64,000 bases of DNA from Viscum album. Its lineage: Eukaryota > Streptophyta > Magnoliopsida > Santalales > Viscaceae. Within the stretch, counting starts at the first letter, position 1, and each line of letters opens with the position of its first letter. Shown in pieces: positions 38,339 through 50,831 of the stretch. Below the pieces are notes generated by a model, which did no database searches, had not been told where the DNA came from, and worked only from the letters and a program-made list of their open reading frames with translations. Where the stretch lies: contig OY728136.1 in NCBI GenBank assembly GCA_963277665.1, forward strand, positions 1,976,742,576-1,976,806,575, given 5' to 3'. Made by a program: the position numbers and the translations under genes.

Positions 38339-38497
38339 TTGTTGAGGTAATATGGAGATACTATTATAATATAATTTTAAATTTAAGGAGTGGGTGGATC
38401 CATAATAAAATAAAATAATAGTTGCATTATCATAGATGCTAATTGTATCATTCCCCACATAATTGTTGTGCTCCACATCACCAGTAGTGATCACATG
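38339..38497 (-). pseudogene. Protease remnant, first B interior
   Basis: Fifty-three codons without a stop read through the retropepsin core. The active-site region is ATIILFYYGSTHSLNL, so the catalytic aspartate is tyrosine (codon 38405-38407) and the second residue of the triad is tyrosine too, with the glycine kept. The second B interior has the same D-to-Y change. The family cleaves the polyprotein; this copy would be inactive. A gag remnant follows to the right and RT lies to the left. Confidence 0.8.
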
Positions 38498-38559
38498 ATA
38501 TTTGAAATTTTCTTTGGAATTATGAATTTAATAACATCCATAATTGTTTATAAACTGAG

Positions 38560-39780
38560 GATTATGTAATTGGCTAGTATAATGTCCATTTTCCTTAAAT
38601 TTGTATCATTTATGTGTGGAAGGAAATTTATGTGCAACCATTTCACTTTTTTCATCATTAATTATCTTTTTCCCATCACCTTGGTAGTCAATTTCCATGT
38701 GAACTTACTTTCCTCACTTAAAACATTTACTAGTCCTCTTAAGATAGTTTCTTCTATTTTTCTTCCCACACATTGAGTAAAAAGTACTGCTCATTTTATT
38801 TTCACTATGGTTTTCATATTTACCCTTGAATAAAATACTCTCTTCATATAAAATACATATGATTGATTAGTTAATACAATAAATATCACAACCTTTAGTG
38901 AATAAAAAATGATTTCCACATACCTAATGAAGTTCTTTTTCGATAAATCCCTTTATAGACTTGTTTTTAGGCCATTGAATAATCAATAAACCTTAATCTC
39001 AGGTTGAATGATAATTCTAAAACCATACCATGAAATCCTTATATAATTTTCCTACATGGTGCCAATGGATCCATCATCCTTTTTCTTAATATCAAATAAA
39101 TCCTTATCCATCTTCTATAAAAAAATATGATGAAAGTAATAAATGTAATATAAGTTCTTGAAATCATCCCATTAAATAGAGCCAATTTCATCTTGTAGCT
39201 TCATATTTTTTATAATATTCTCTGATTGGACCAATTAACCTTCTAAATAACAGACTACCAAATTAAATTTCTTTTGTTATGAACATTAGAGAACTTAAAA
39301 TATCTTTTCAGTGCTGATGATCCATTATTTAGCCAATAGTGCATCAAAATACACACTGAAATAGGGTGTATGTTTCCTTCTGAAGGACTAAATAGAATAT
39401 TCTTCCATCATATTATTATTTGGAGGTTCTACATGATTCATAGGATTAAAAAGTTTTTCTATCAGAGAAAAAATATTTTTCTTTCCATCTCCCATAACAA
39501 TCAGTTTCATAGTAGAACAATCATTTCATTAATCTTCGCATTTATCATTAATGTAATTCCTTTAGTTACAATACATTGACTAAAACCAAATAACATAATG
39601 TGTGGTATACAAAAATTATGGGAAAACTAATTAATAAATGGAAACTAAATATAAAATTTCAATTTATAACACCTTTGGATTTATCATAGGTTATTTCTGA
39701 TTATTACAAAAACAAAAGGATTTTTTCATATATATAGGTTTATCCTTTGGTTTCTTGTAATGTATTTCTCATCCTAGTTT
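38560..39780 (-). pseudogene. Gag remnant, first B interior
   Basis: The region between protease and primer-binding site occupies the place and length of gag. Only scattered traces are readable, such as a KCFK*GK knuckle relic near 38720 and an NGHY trace near 38585. Open frames on the plus strand (38570-38776, 39370-39579) are antisense chance frames. The assignment rests mainly on position and on alignment with the second B interior. Confidence 0.5.
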
Positions 39781-39801
39781 CCAAAGGATAACTAAACCTT
39801 A

Positions 39802-39812
39802 CTGTGATACCA
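39802..39812 (-). promoter_or_regulatory. Primer-binding site of first B interior
   Basis: The plus strand reads ctgtgatacca, a one-mismatch complement of TGGTATCAGAG, two bases before LTR 2 at 39815. This is the best-preserved primer-binding site in the window and indicates initiator tRNA-Met. Confidence 0.8.
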
Positions 39813-41505
39813 AATATAAAGACCCATAATTTTCTTATATAGATATTACATCTAAATAAAAGAATATTAATTACATTAAAAACAACACCATGCTAGAACA
39901 GAATAGTTTTAGTCTCTTGGGAAAATAGGGAATGTAAACAACTAGTTCATAAAACATCTACATCATTACCAACTTCTTCCTTTATAACTATAACCCCATT
40001 GGACAAATATTACATAATACCATTGTTAATATCCTAGGAAGAGAAATATAATAAAGGGTAATATTATATGCTCATTGAGGGTATCCATGTATGATATCTA
40101 CCATATAATAGTCATGTGAAAAAATAAGGTAAGAACATCATTTGAAAATTTTATACTGTATATCAAATATCATGATTTAATGTCAAAGGATAGATCATTT
40201 ATGTTCATAAATAACATTTTTCATGATATCATAACATAATATATGAAATTGTGGAACACGCCTAATAATAGAAAATATTTACAATTTTAGTCAGGGCTTA
40301 CATCCAATAACATCATAGAAAACCAATGCTTTTACAGAACCATGTTCACTCCCCGATCCAGTCCTGTGTTACAGAACCGTGATCATTTAATTTTCTAATC
40401 CAATATATCTCACGAGATAAAAATATTTACCCAAATAATTAGAGGGAGATATAGGAACCACCAATCACATAATGAAATCAATACATATGTATATCATAAG
40501 AATATAAATCATTCACTATATCATAACCAATGGTATGAAATGGGTCTCATGAACATCATTCCATTACATATCCTATGGAAATGAAATGGGTTTCATAAAT
40601 ATAATTTCATAATAAACGTAAAAAACCTATAAGAATAATAGGGTTAGTATCCTGGAAATATATACCCATTAAATCATAAGTAACATCAAATAACATTATT
40701 ATATATGGAAAATATTTTCGAAAAATCACTTGAAATAAATTTTTGAGAAAAATATACTTTCTTCTTTAAAAAAGTTTTATTTTTAAAAAATCCCACGAAA
40801 TTTTAAAACAATAAATTTTAATTGAAAATAAGCTTATATGTTTGTAAGGTATTCTCTAGGATATTAAGGCTTCATGAGTGTATAAAAATTCATTTCATGT
40901 CATATAATATAAAAAACAACTCTTTAATACTTTTTCAAAAAAATCAAAAAATTCATCATTTAGAAAATAACAAAAAGATTTCGATTAAACAATTTAGTAA
41001 AAATTAAAACATGGGTAAAAATAAATTTAAATGATTTAAAAGAATAATAAAAATATTATGGAAAATTATTTTAAGAAACATCAACATGGAAGATTAATAT
41101 TCCCCAATAGATACATACATATAAACAATCCTGAATAAAATGGGATTTTGAGTTTAACTCATAACTTAGGTAGGATATGATTTTTATGAATATAAATCTC
41201 ATTTATAATGGTTCAAATTAGGTTATTAATTTATTCCAGAACCATATTAATATTTATTATGTTTTATATGATAATACTATCACACTTTTATTAATAATAT
41301 TCCATTATTAGTCTTCTTTAGAGTGTAAAATGCTTTATTTTCCAATGCATGTTCTGTCATATAAGTACCAATTCTTGTCAAAATGATATAGTTCAATAAT
41401 TTTCAGAATCATATTAAGGTAATATATATCATAATTATTTATTATATAAATTTATATAATCATTGTTGAATGGTGAGCATGGAAAAAAAATAATGTCGGG
41501 TCGTG

Positions 41506-41741
41506 GAGATGGTTTTCCATATGCATGCACGTGTCATGGTATCATTCCCTTAATGATGAAATAGTAAATAAGTGGACAATATAAATTTTTTACTGAATAA
41601 ATATAATTAAATAATTATAATATATTTATATTTATATTTATATAATATTTTCAACATTACACCCATCCAAATAAAATGGTTATTAAAAGATATTAGACCA
41701 CGACATGGAGGTGGTGAGAAATACATACGCATGTGTAGTAA
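41506..41741 (-). promoter_or_regulatory. Paired G+C-rich boxes in LTR 2 of B
   Basis: The first core gagatggtt (41506) is followed by ccatatgcatgcacgtgtca. The second core gaggtggtg (41708) is followed by acatacgcatgtgtagtaa. Core spacing is 202 bp, the largest of the set. Confidence 0.6.
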
Positions 41742-42073
41742 TTTTGTTTTTCATATAATAAATAAATGTAAAGTATGGTTGTTACATATTCATAATAACA
41801 TATCATAATATATATTATACTATAGTTATTTCTTTATAATATAAATAACACTTTAATGGAAGGTAAACGAATAAATAATATTGAATGTGTCTGTAAAGAC
41901 GATTACCTCTTATTTAGAGTACTTATTTTAGATCTCCTCATATAGATTCTAGGGTTAGATTAAAGAGGAGAATAAACCTATAGAATGTGGATATGGAAGT
42001 TGAGAAGAGAAGTTTTAAGGTTATGGTTGATTTTGAAGGTTTAGTGTGATGTTAAGAAGTGAGGGAGGAGGTT

Positions 42074-42087
42074 CTCTTTTATAATAG
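42074..42087 (-). promoter_or_regulatory. TATA box of LTR 2 of B
   Basis: The minus strand reads CTATTATAAAAGAG followed by AACC, equivalent to the boxes at 33158 and 50818. Confidence 0.55.
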
Positions 42088-43947
42088 AGGTGAGAGGAAC
42101 ATTAAAAATTTCATAAAAAATTTATTTATAAAAAATTCAATATCAGTCAAAATACCAAAAAAAGACATGTGTTCTAATATAATATGATATAAGGTTATAA
42201 TATAATAAACCAATATATTTTATACATTTTTAGGTATTATCTTATACTTTATCATTTTAATTAACCCTTAGTTAACATATTTTATTTTAACTATGGTGAC
42301 ATCAATTTTCATTTTGAAAAGGTTTTAATTTTAATATATATAATTTCAATTAAATCATAAATGAACCATTTATAACATTTTGGACCATATAATAAAGGTT
42401 TTATGATTTTGAATTATTTTTAAATAGTTTAATAAAATATTATTTTGTTAAAATATCATTATTGTAAATTTTCCACTATTCGTTAAATGGAATTTAAAAA
42501 ATATCAAGAAAATAAGTTAATATTGAAAAAATTAATTTATTATACCCCCAAGAGGCCATGTTAATCAATAAAATTCATTTATCACATTAATTTTCTGATG
42601 TTATATTTTTATTAATATTTTTAATAACTGTTTTTAAAATTTCCATTAATAAAATAATTACTACCCCAATGTTGTGTAATTATTTAATATAATTATTTTC
42701 TCACTAAAAAATAAAATTGGATGATAAAGATAAATCATATAAATTTTAGAATAATATTCATATTTGAGAATATATTTTTATAACTCTATATAAAAATGAT
42801 ATATATTTTAACCCATGAAAATGACAACTTTAAATATTTATTTTATAAAATATTATAAATTCCATTATTTCATCTATGTGACAGAAATAGTTAAAAATTA
42901 ATTAATTATAAGAAAATATAATTATTAAGTTTCATATTAATAGTTATATTTGTTCATAACATAATTGTTTCCCCATGTTGACACATAATGGATATTAAAG
43001 ATAATTAAAGTGACATTTGGTGACATTATTTGATTTAAAAATTATATAATACATTTTTATGGAAATCATCCATTAAACAAATTAATTTTGATAGTCATTT
43101 AAAGGGATGAAATTTATTTATACAATAAAATTTTATTCTACTTTAGAGTCATTTAATAGTCTTTATAATTTTAGTTTTAACCTAAATTAAATAATTTACC
43201 TTTTACAATGGTAACAAAATTACCAATGATACTATTCATATTAGTTAAAAATTAAAGGAACCCATCAAATAAATTTGGAACTTATGAATCCATATATATA
43301 ATTAATTTTTCAAAATTAAATATAAAAAATTTTATAATTTTTTTATTATTAAACTAATCAATTTCCATGAAAAAAATCCAGAAAAAATGTCATTTTATAC
43401 AAAAAATGTTTTTTATAATAAATTAATATATAAAATCCACTTCCAAAACAATAATTGGATTATTTTAAATCAACATAAAATAATAAAAAACTAACCTATA
43501 ATTTAATTTTAACATGAATATACATTAAAAGAAAATACAGTTTCAAAGAAAATCCAGAATTATCATTTTTCCTTAAGAAATAAATATCTTATGAAAAAAT
43601 AATTTTTAGAATATATTAAAATTTTTAATTCAAAAATGAAATTCCATTTTTTATAAAAATTAATATACACCCAATAAATGAAGATATATTAATTTTTAAA
43701 GAAATAATATCTTTTATGAGTAAATTAATTTTACTACTGATATATTCATTTTGAGTTAGCCCTTTATATTAATTTCACAAATTAGTTTTTATATTTATTA
43801 CAAACAAATAAAAATCTCTATTATAATGGTATTTTTATACTAGTTGTGTGTCTTGGTTCATTTAAACTCACAGTTTTGTGCAACGTAATAAATTGAATAA
43901 TTATAATCATGAAAATGTAAAAAAATTTAAAATATCATACTGTTATA

Positions 43948-43960
43948 TTCCACCCCTCTT
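43948..43960 (-). promoter_or_regulatory. Polypurine tract of second B interior
   Basis: The plus strand reads ttccacccctctt directly after the LTR edge; the minus strand is an almost pure purine run next to the 3' LTR. Confidence 0.75.
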
Positions 43961-44619
43961 AAAATATAATTCACTCTCAAAATTTTTCACTTGGATAGAA
44001 AAAAATGAGGATACCTCTACGTAACCACATAATCGAGTTCTCACATAGCTTCTTCAAATTGTTAGTTCTCCCATAAAACTATAACAATGTGAGTAATATT
44101 GTTTCATTGGACTCTCTCTCAATGATCCAAAATCTCTATGGTTGTTCTTCATAAGAAAGATCTTTCTTTAGTGGTACTACCTTTGACTTTAGTGTATGTG
44201 AAGGATCATGTATGCACATTCTTAGGATAGATACATGGAACTCATTGTGATTAGGTGGTAGAGCCAATAAATACTCTTCCTTCACAACACAATCCAGAAT
44301 TTCAAAACTACCAATATACCAGGGGCTTAGCTTTCAATTTTTTTCAAATCTCATCACTCTCTTCCAGGTAGATATTCTTAAAAATGCTTTATCTCTAACA
44401 TTAAACACAATTTATTTCCGTCAACTGTCATTATAACCTTTTTTCATCTTTGATATTCTCTTATATATTGTTGAATAGGTCTTACAACATCTACAATCAT
44501 TTCAACAAGAACTGGTACCAATAGGTTTCTTTCCCCAGTTTTATTTCATCATGGCGGAGTTTTTATCATCTTTACAATAGATGGATTCATATGGACACAT
44601 CTGAATACTGGAGAGGAAG

Positions 44620-44996
44620 TTATTATTATAAGAAAATTACTCTAATTGTTTGTTTTGATGACAAACTCCATTGAAATCTATAGATAAGTCTCTCAACATG
44701 TCTAACAGAGTCTGATTTATCATCTTAGACTAGCCATATATTTGAGGATGGAAAGTAGTTTTAAAACATAAATTTTATCGTGGTTCCTACGAAATACCTC
44801 ACCAGAACCTCGAGGTAAACCACATATCTCAATAACATATAATAGAAATTGGTAATCCATGAAATCTTATCACTTACTTAATATATTTTCATTCAATATT
44901 ATCCATAGATAAGACTTTTATAATATTAATGAAGTATTCCATCTACTTATGGAGATCACGTATAACCCATATATCATTATGGATTTTAGATGGGTT
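44620..44996 (-). pseudogene. Integrase remnant, second B interior
   Basis: From about 44996 the minus strand reads SKIHNDIWVIRDLHK, the first catalytic-aspartate block with a V-to-R change beside the aspartate. From about 44765 it reads KTTFHPQIYG, a stop, then SKMINQTLLDMLRDL, matching the block after the catalytic glutamate. Both correspond position for position to the blocks in the first B interior. The copy is broken in several places. Confidence 0.8.
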
Positions 44997-45719
44997 TGGA
45001 ATTCTGAAGACAAATTCCATGGTGATGTTTTCCCTTTCCATTCTGGTATGGTCAATTTTTATAACGTATGATTATGATTATATCTCTCAACTATAACTTA
45101 GTATAAAACCAATGATTGAGAAACATACTCTCAAATACCTCTCTTTATTCCATCCAACATTTAATATTGTTTCAGGTCCCTATACATATTTGTGCTTCAA
45201 GGATGAATAGAAAATGATGAACTATGAGCCTTATCCAACTGATCCTTCTTTAATTTTGGTATGGGAGGAATAGAAACATGGTTTTTAAACCATATTATTC
45301 TGTCATAATCAGTGTTATGCTGAGGAAAACTTTTTACATTAGTTTTTTTCTCCACATCATCCTTCTTTACCTCCTTAATTTTTCACTTTAATAGATGGTT
45401 GAACATTCATTTAGAAAAGATAGGATTTCCCCCCTTCCATTAAATTTTCTAGATGCAACCATGTAAAATCCTCAAATATTGGATCTTTTTTTATCATCAT
45501 CATAGATAGGAAAGCATGGTTTTTTTGACTCAATTAATTTTTCACCTTCCATTTTCTATGGTGGTAATTTATTGAGTATCTATATTCTTTAATCAACTAC
45601 AGCCAGATTATTTGGCACAAATTCATCATTTTTTTGTGAAAATGTACCATAAACTTTTATAATAAATATAAATATATATATCACACCTTTTCCCATAAAG
45701 ATAATTCCTCTATATATTA

Positions 45720-45930
45720 AATGAAATAATTATCACAGATAACTCAAAATAATGATTTGGGTATTTTTTCTCATGGATTTTAAATTTTCTTGAGGAATAT
45801 GATATCACCATATAATTTTTCAGGAGAACACATCTGAGGGCCTTATTTAATTCATCATTATAGATCACAAATATTTCTTCACTAGAGCATAGTGTGAGAA
45901 GATTTTAATTGACTAACTGTCTTTTCATAT
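45720..45930 (-). pseudogene. RNase H remnant, second B interior
   Basis: A long readable block contains EIFVIYNDELNKALRCVLLK, then ISYSSRKFKIHEKKYPNHYF and EL. This is the clearest RNase H segment in the window, with the first catalytic aspartate region reading Y-N-D-E. The HDLEL-type block reads H-Y-F-E-L. Upstream sequence (LVN, stop, NLLTL) is the end of the RT domain. Confidence 0.85.
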
Positions 45931-46299
45931 AGTGGAAATTCTATTCATAGTCCTCTATCTATATAAACATAACTCATTTCCAATTAAACATGGAAAATTT
46001 ATTAGATATCATGATGAATAATTCAAATATTATAGATAATATCCCTCCAAACCAAGAAAATTTTGGATCTTAGTTACCCTTGTTGGTCTAGGAGAACATT
46101 CAATAACTTCATTCTTTGTTAGATACTTATACATACAAACTCTTGATATTATGTAACCCAAAATTTAAATACTCTAAAGAAAAAATTTAAACATAGTAAA
46201 TTATCTATAAATCATATCCATTATTAGGTTCTTTATTATAATCCCAAATTTTTCTTCACATGGTTCCTTAATCATGGAATACATAAGAATATACTCTAT

Positions 46300-46650
46300 A
46301 AAGATTACTCTAAATAGATCAATTTAATCATTATAGATTCTATTCATTAAATCCATTATGATTGAATGGAATTTATTAAGTCCAATAATAATAACTATAT
46401 ATTTAGTGTTCATACCTTGTATGGAATGTGATCATGTATATAGCTTCTTTTTTTACCCCTAATTGATGATATCCAAAATGAAGATAAATCTAGTAAAAGT
46501 ATTGATCCCTGAATAGTTGGTCAAACAAGTCATCAATATGGGTGAGAGAATATTTGTACATGATATTTATCTTTTTATGTTCTTGATAATCAATGAAGAA
46601 TATCATTTATCCATCAATATTTAAAAAAAAGAACAAGTGATCCCCAGTAT
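46300..46650 (-). pseudogene. Reverse transcriptase remnant, second B interior
   Basis: Around 46575-46650 the minus strand reads GDHLFFFLNIDG, a stop, then MIFFIDYQEHKKINI, matching the fingers block. Around 46385-46430 HSIQGMNTKYIVIIIG matches the next palm block. The catalytic aspartate pair is not identifiable. Equivalent to 37420-37810 and to the RT block of element C. Confidence 0.75.
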
Positions 46651-46906
46651 GATCTCTATTAAAAAAATCAAATTCACGATTTAGTATAAGGCTTAGAAAT
46701 TATTCTTAAAATAAATAAACAAACTCACATATAATATGTTTATCCTTAATGGAAAGTTTCTCCCCAAACTTCTAAGATATATACCCTTTTCTTATATAAA
46801 TTATTCCCTACAAGATGGATGCAATTTGCAATGTAAGTTCATATTAATCCTTCTATCAATATATGATCATAGATTCATTTAGAATATGAAATTTGAAATC
46901 CATTAT

Positions 46907-47257
46907 TCAAAAATTGATATGCTCTATATATTGAGAAATCCAACACATTCCAATAATCACATTGGATTCAACTAAATCAAGGATTACAAGATTTTTCAAA
47001 ATCACTTTCCCACAAACTTTTACTTGTGAATAGTTAGAAACTTGTGATATGAATGTTGATCCTTTAGGAGGGTTCTCAAGTAAATATATATGTAATTGTA
47101 AAGGTAATATGGTGATACCCTTGTAAAATTCATTATAAATAACAAATTTGGGGGATCTAGAATAAAATAAAACAATTTCTTCTTTACATAGGATGGTAAG
47201 TGTACCTTTTAGAATTTCATTATCATACTCCACGTCACCTTTTGTGATCGCATTCAA
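46907..47257 (-). pseudogene. Protease remnant, second B interior
   Basis: A 116-codon open frame covers the whole retropepsin domain, from a GTLTILCKEEIVLF block (residues 18-31) to NVIIGMCWISQY (residues 99-110), which is the usual end of the domain. The active-site triad reads Y-S-R (residues 32-34) instead of D-S-G, so both the aspartate and the glycine are lost. The tyrosine codon TAT (47162-47164) is shared with the first B interior. The frame survives although the enzyme is dead, so the frame is probably chance retention. Gag lies to the right, RT to the left. Confidence 0.85.
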
Positions 47258-47259
47258 TT

Positions 47260-48540
47260 TTACATTGTATTAGGCCTTAAGAGTTTAATTAATTTTATCA
47301 TCATCAATAACCCATATATTATGGCATTTGTTAGTATAATTCTCATTTTCCATCCACTTATAACAATGATATGTGGGAAGTACATTATGTGGATCCATTT
47401 CTTTATTTGCATCCTTAGATATCTTTTTCTCAACACCTTGATAGTCAATTTCTCAATTATCTTATTTCCCACACTTAATATATTTTCTAGTACCCTTAAT
47501 ATAGTTTCCTAAATGTGTCATTCCACATTCTAATATGAAATAAAATATTATCTTCTTTTCACTATGGTTTTTTTAATTTTCTTTTATTTCCATTTCTCTC
47601 TTCTTGTCAACCCCACAAGATTGATGGGTGACACTAATATCCATCTCAACCATGAGAGCGCATTGAATGATTTCATCATATATAATAATGTTCCTTATGG
47701 ATAATTTCTATCATAGACATTGTTTTAAGCCACTAAATAATTAATCAACCATACTCTTAGGTTGAATGAAAATTCTAGAAGTGTACCTTGCAAGACTTGT
47801 AAAATTTTCATTATAGTTAAAAAAATATTCATTATCCTTTTTATTAAGATCATGAAAATAATTATCCATCTTTGTTTCAATAATATAAGGAAATTACTTA
47901 TTGAAAAGTATTTTCATGAACTATTACAATTCCATAGAGTCAATTTCACCTTGTTTTCCCATATTCATGATAAGATTCCACCATTGATCCTCTTCACCAT
48001 CCAAACAATTGGAATCCAAAATGAATTTCTCATGTTATGATCATTATAGAACTAAAAATATCCTTTCAGTGGTACTTATCTATTGTTCAAACATTGGTGG
48101 ATCTTAAGGCCCTCTTAATGTGGGAGGATTTTACCTCATGAAGGACTGAATGTAATGTTTTTCCCTCCTTTTCTCATTTGGAAGACTATCATGACTCATT
48201 GTTAGAGAAATTTGTTTGGTCAGAAAAACAATATTTTTTATTTCACCACCAATATCATTATATTCCTCATTAGGAAAATCATTTCATTTCCCATCACATG
48301 CAACAATAAGATGGTTCTTTGTGTTCCATCCATTAACTAAAATAGAAAAGAATAACGTGACCAATACTTATCATAGTGGGAATGACAAATATTTATGGGA
48401 ACCTATTTATAACAATAAAATTCAGATCTCATGAGTTTTTATCCTCGGTAATTTATGATTGTTACAAAAAATTAGGATTTTATTCTATAGATACATTAAT
48501 CCTTAGAATTTTTACTATTTTTTTATCATCCAAGTTTTAA
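47260..48540 (-). pseudogene. Gag remnant, second B interior
   Basis: The stretch between protease and primer-binding site corresponds to gag by position and aligns with 38560-39780, for example at the plus-strand tcaatttctcaattatctta block (47446) against tcaatttccatgtgaactta (38688). The 70-codon frame 47260-47472 covers the decayed zinc-knuckle region, but no full C-C-H-C set remains. Plus-strand frames at 47321-47512, 47762-48040 and 48216-48434 are antisense chance frames. Confidence 0.5.
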
Positions 48541-48556
48541 AGGTTAATTAAAACAA

Positions 48557-48568
48557 TCTATGACACCC
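48557..48568 (-). promoter_or_regulatory. Primer-binding site of second B interior
   Basis: The plus strand reads tctatgacaccc, a decayed complement of the tRNA-Met type site, just before LTR 3. The better-kept equivalent is at 39802. Confidence 0.55.
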
Positions 48569-50262
48569 AAAATAATGGACCATAATTTTCATACATAGAT
48601 ATTACATCTAAATAGATTAATATTCATTAATTAACATAATAAAACAATTATATTACCTTATAAGTTTAGTGACTTTAGATTCTAGTAAATATAAACAACT
48701 GGTTTATAAAACATCTACATCATCTCCCACTAATTCCTTCAGAAATAGATCTTATTTTGACACATATAACTTAATAATCTTATTAAGATCCTAGGAAAAG
48801 AAACACAATAATGGGGGAGATTCTAGGATCATTATGGGTGAACAAGAAAGATATCAATCATATTATAATAATGATATATATGAATATAATAAATATATTT
48901 TAAAATATTATCACACATATCATGGATCACAATATCATGGCAGTGTTTAATTCCTAGAAGTTTATAAAGAACATATTTCAGGATATCATAACATAATACC
49001 TAAAATTATAACATAAAAATAAAAATATAAAATCATATCCATATTACTCATTGATCATTTCCAGGACTATCATATCAGAAAAATCCCTTTACTTAACCTA
49101 GTTTAGTCTCCATTACATCCCTATATTACTGAACTAAGATCATTTCCTTATCCAATATTTTATATCTCATGATATATAAATCAATACCCAATTAATTAGA
49201 TCAATATATAAGTTTGACCACCCACATAATTAAAACCATGCTTATTTTTTTTACAATAATATTAATCATTCATCATATTAGAGCCCATGGAATGAAATTT
49301 TTTTCATAAACATAATCCAATCATAACATAACCCATGGAAAAAATGGGTTTCATAATTATAATTCCATCATAAACACAAACCAACCATATAAATAATAGG
49401 GATCATTTCCTTGAATATTATCACTATTAAAATATAATTGACATCAATGAATATTATCTAAAAAGAAAAATAATCTTGAGAGGTCACTTGAAAATAATTC
49501 ATGAGCAATATATCCATTCAACTTTGAAAATATTTTCTTTTCATAAAATGCCAAGAAATTTTAATGGAAAATAGTTTATTTGAAAATAAAATTGTAATAT
49601 TTTAAGGGAGGATTCGTGGAATTATGGTTTCAAGAGTGTGGAAAAATCTATTCATTTTTTATATGTAAAAAAACTATTCCTCACATACTTTTTCTGAAAA
49701 AAACGTAACAAAATATCACCCTATAAAAAAAAGATTCCATTCAAAGCGTTTAGTAAAACTTCACACATGAGTAAAAATGATTTTAGAAAATTATTTAAGG
49801 ATAACAAATATGTTTTGGAAAATATTGTTAATAAACATATATATTGAAGATAAATATTACCCAATAGATACTTACATATAAATAGTCCTGAATAAAATGA
49901 GATTGTGAAATTAACCTTTAACTTAGGTTCAATTTCCATCAAACATATCTGAAACTACTGCATAATGATTTAATGAATGTTATTAACTTATTATAGAAAC
50001 ATATTTATATTTTTTATATCAGATATGATCATATTATCACTCATTTTTTAATAATATTTTATTGTAATTCTTCTTTCAGGTGTTAAGTTCTTCATTTTCA
50101 TAAGAATGTTTTATTGTATATGTCCCAGTTATTAATAATATGATATAGTTAAATCATTATAAAAATTATATTAGCGTAATATATATCATATTTATTCATT
50201 ATATATTTTTATATAGTCATTATTTAATACTGAATATGCAAAATAAATCACATATCATTGTG

Positions 50263-50487
50263 GAGATGGTGGGCTATACGAATGCAAGACTGATGGTATA
50301 ATTCCCTTAATGAATAAATGGTAAAGAATTTGATGGTTTTTAATTTTTACCAGAGTGAATAAAATAATATAATCATTATATATATATATATTCCATAATT
50401 ATATCAATCTAAATAAAATGTTGGTGAAGAGAGAGTTACACAATCGTGTGGAGACGATATGTCATTCGTACGCACATTCAGTGCTTT
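50263..50487 (-). promoter_or_regulatory. Paired G+C-rich boxes in LTR 3 of B
   Basis: The first core gagatggtg (50263) is followed by ctatacgaatgcaagactga. The second core gagacgata (50451) is followed by tcattcgtacgcacattcag. Core spacing is 188 bp. Confidence 0.6.
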
Positions 50488-50817
50488 TATTTTTCATTTT
50501 ATGGATAAAATGAATAACATTGTTATTCCATAATAATAATAAAATATAATAATATATATTTAAATAGATTTATTACATAATAATTGAAACATAACATGAA
50601 TAAGAAGTATAAAACAAAATAATTTTGAAAGAGTCTATACAGATGATTTCCTCCTCTTTGGTGAACATCCTCTAGATATCCTCTTAAGGACACTAGTGTT
50701 GGTCTTTTCAGAATACCAAAAACTCTATAATGTATCTCAGAAATTTTAAAATATAAATTTATAGGGTATGTTTGTGATTTAAGACGTGATTTTATGTTAA
50801 TTTGTGATGGAGCAGGT

Positions 50818-50831
50818 GCCCATTTATAATT
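50818..50831 (-). promoter_or_regulatory. TATA box of LTR 3 of B
   Basis: The minus strand reads AAATTATAAATGGG followed by CACC, a slightly weakened form of the box in the sister LTRs. Confidence 0.5.

Larger units (their letters stand above)
39815..43947 (-). repeat. LTR 2 of array B (shared middle LTR)
   Basis: It begins tataaagaccc after a primer-binding site and ends tgttata before a polypurine tract, so it is the 5' LTR of the first interior and the 3' LTR of the second at once. It is uninterrupted (4133 bp) and keeps the site where element A entered LTR 1 (about 41370-41400). Confidence 0.85.

Noticed and set aside
11062..50487. CRISPR-like array from the regularly spaced boxes
   Set aside because: There are only two boxes per LTR, spaced about 189 bp, in plant retroelement LTRs; nothing resembles a CRISPR array.
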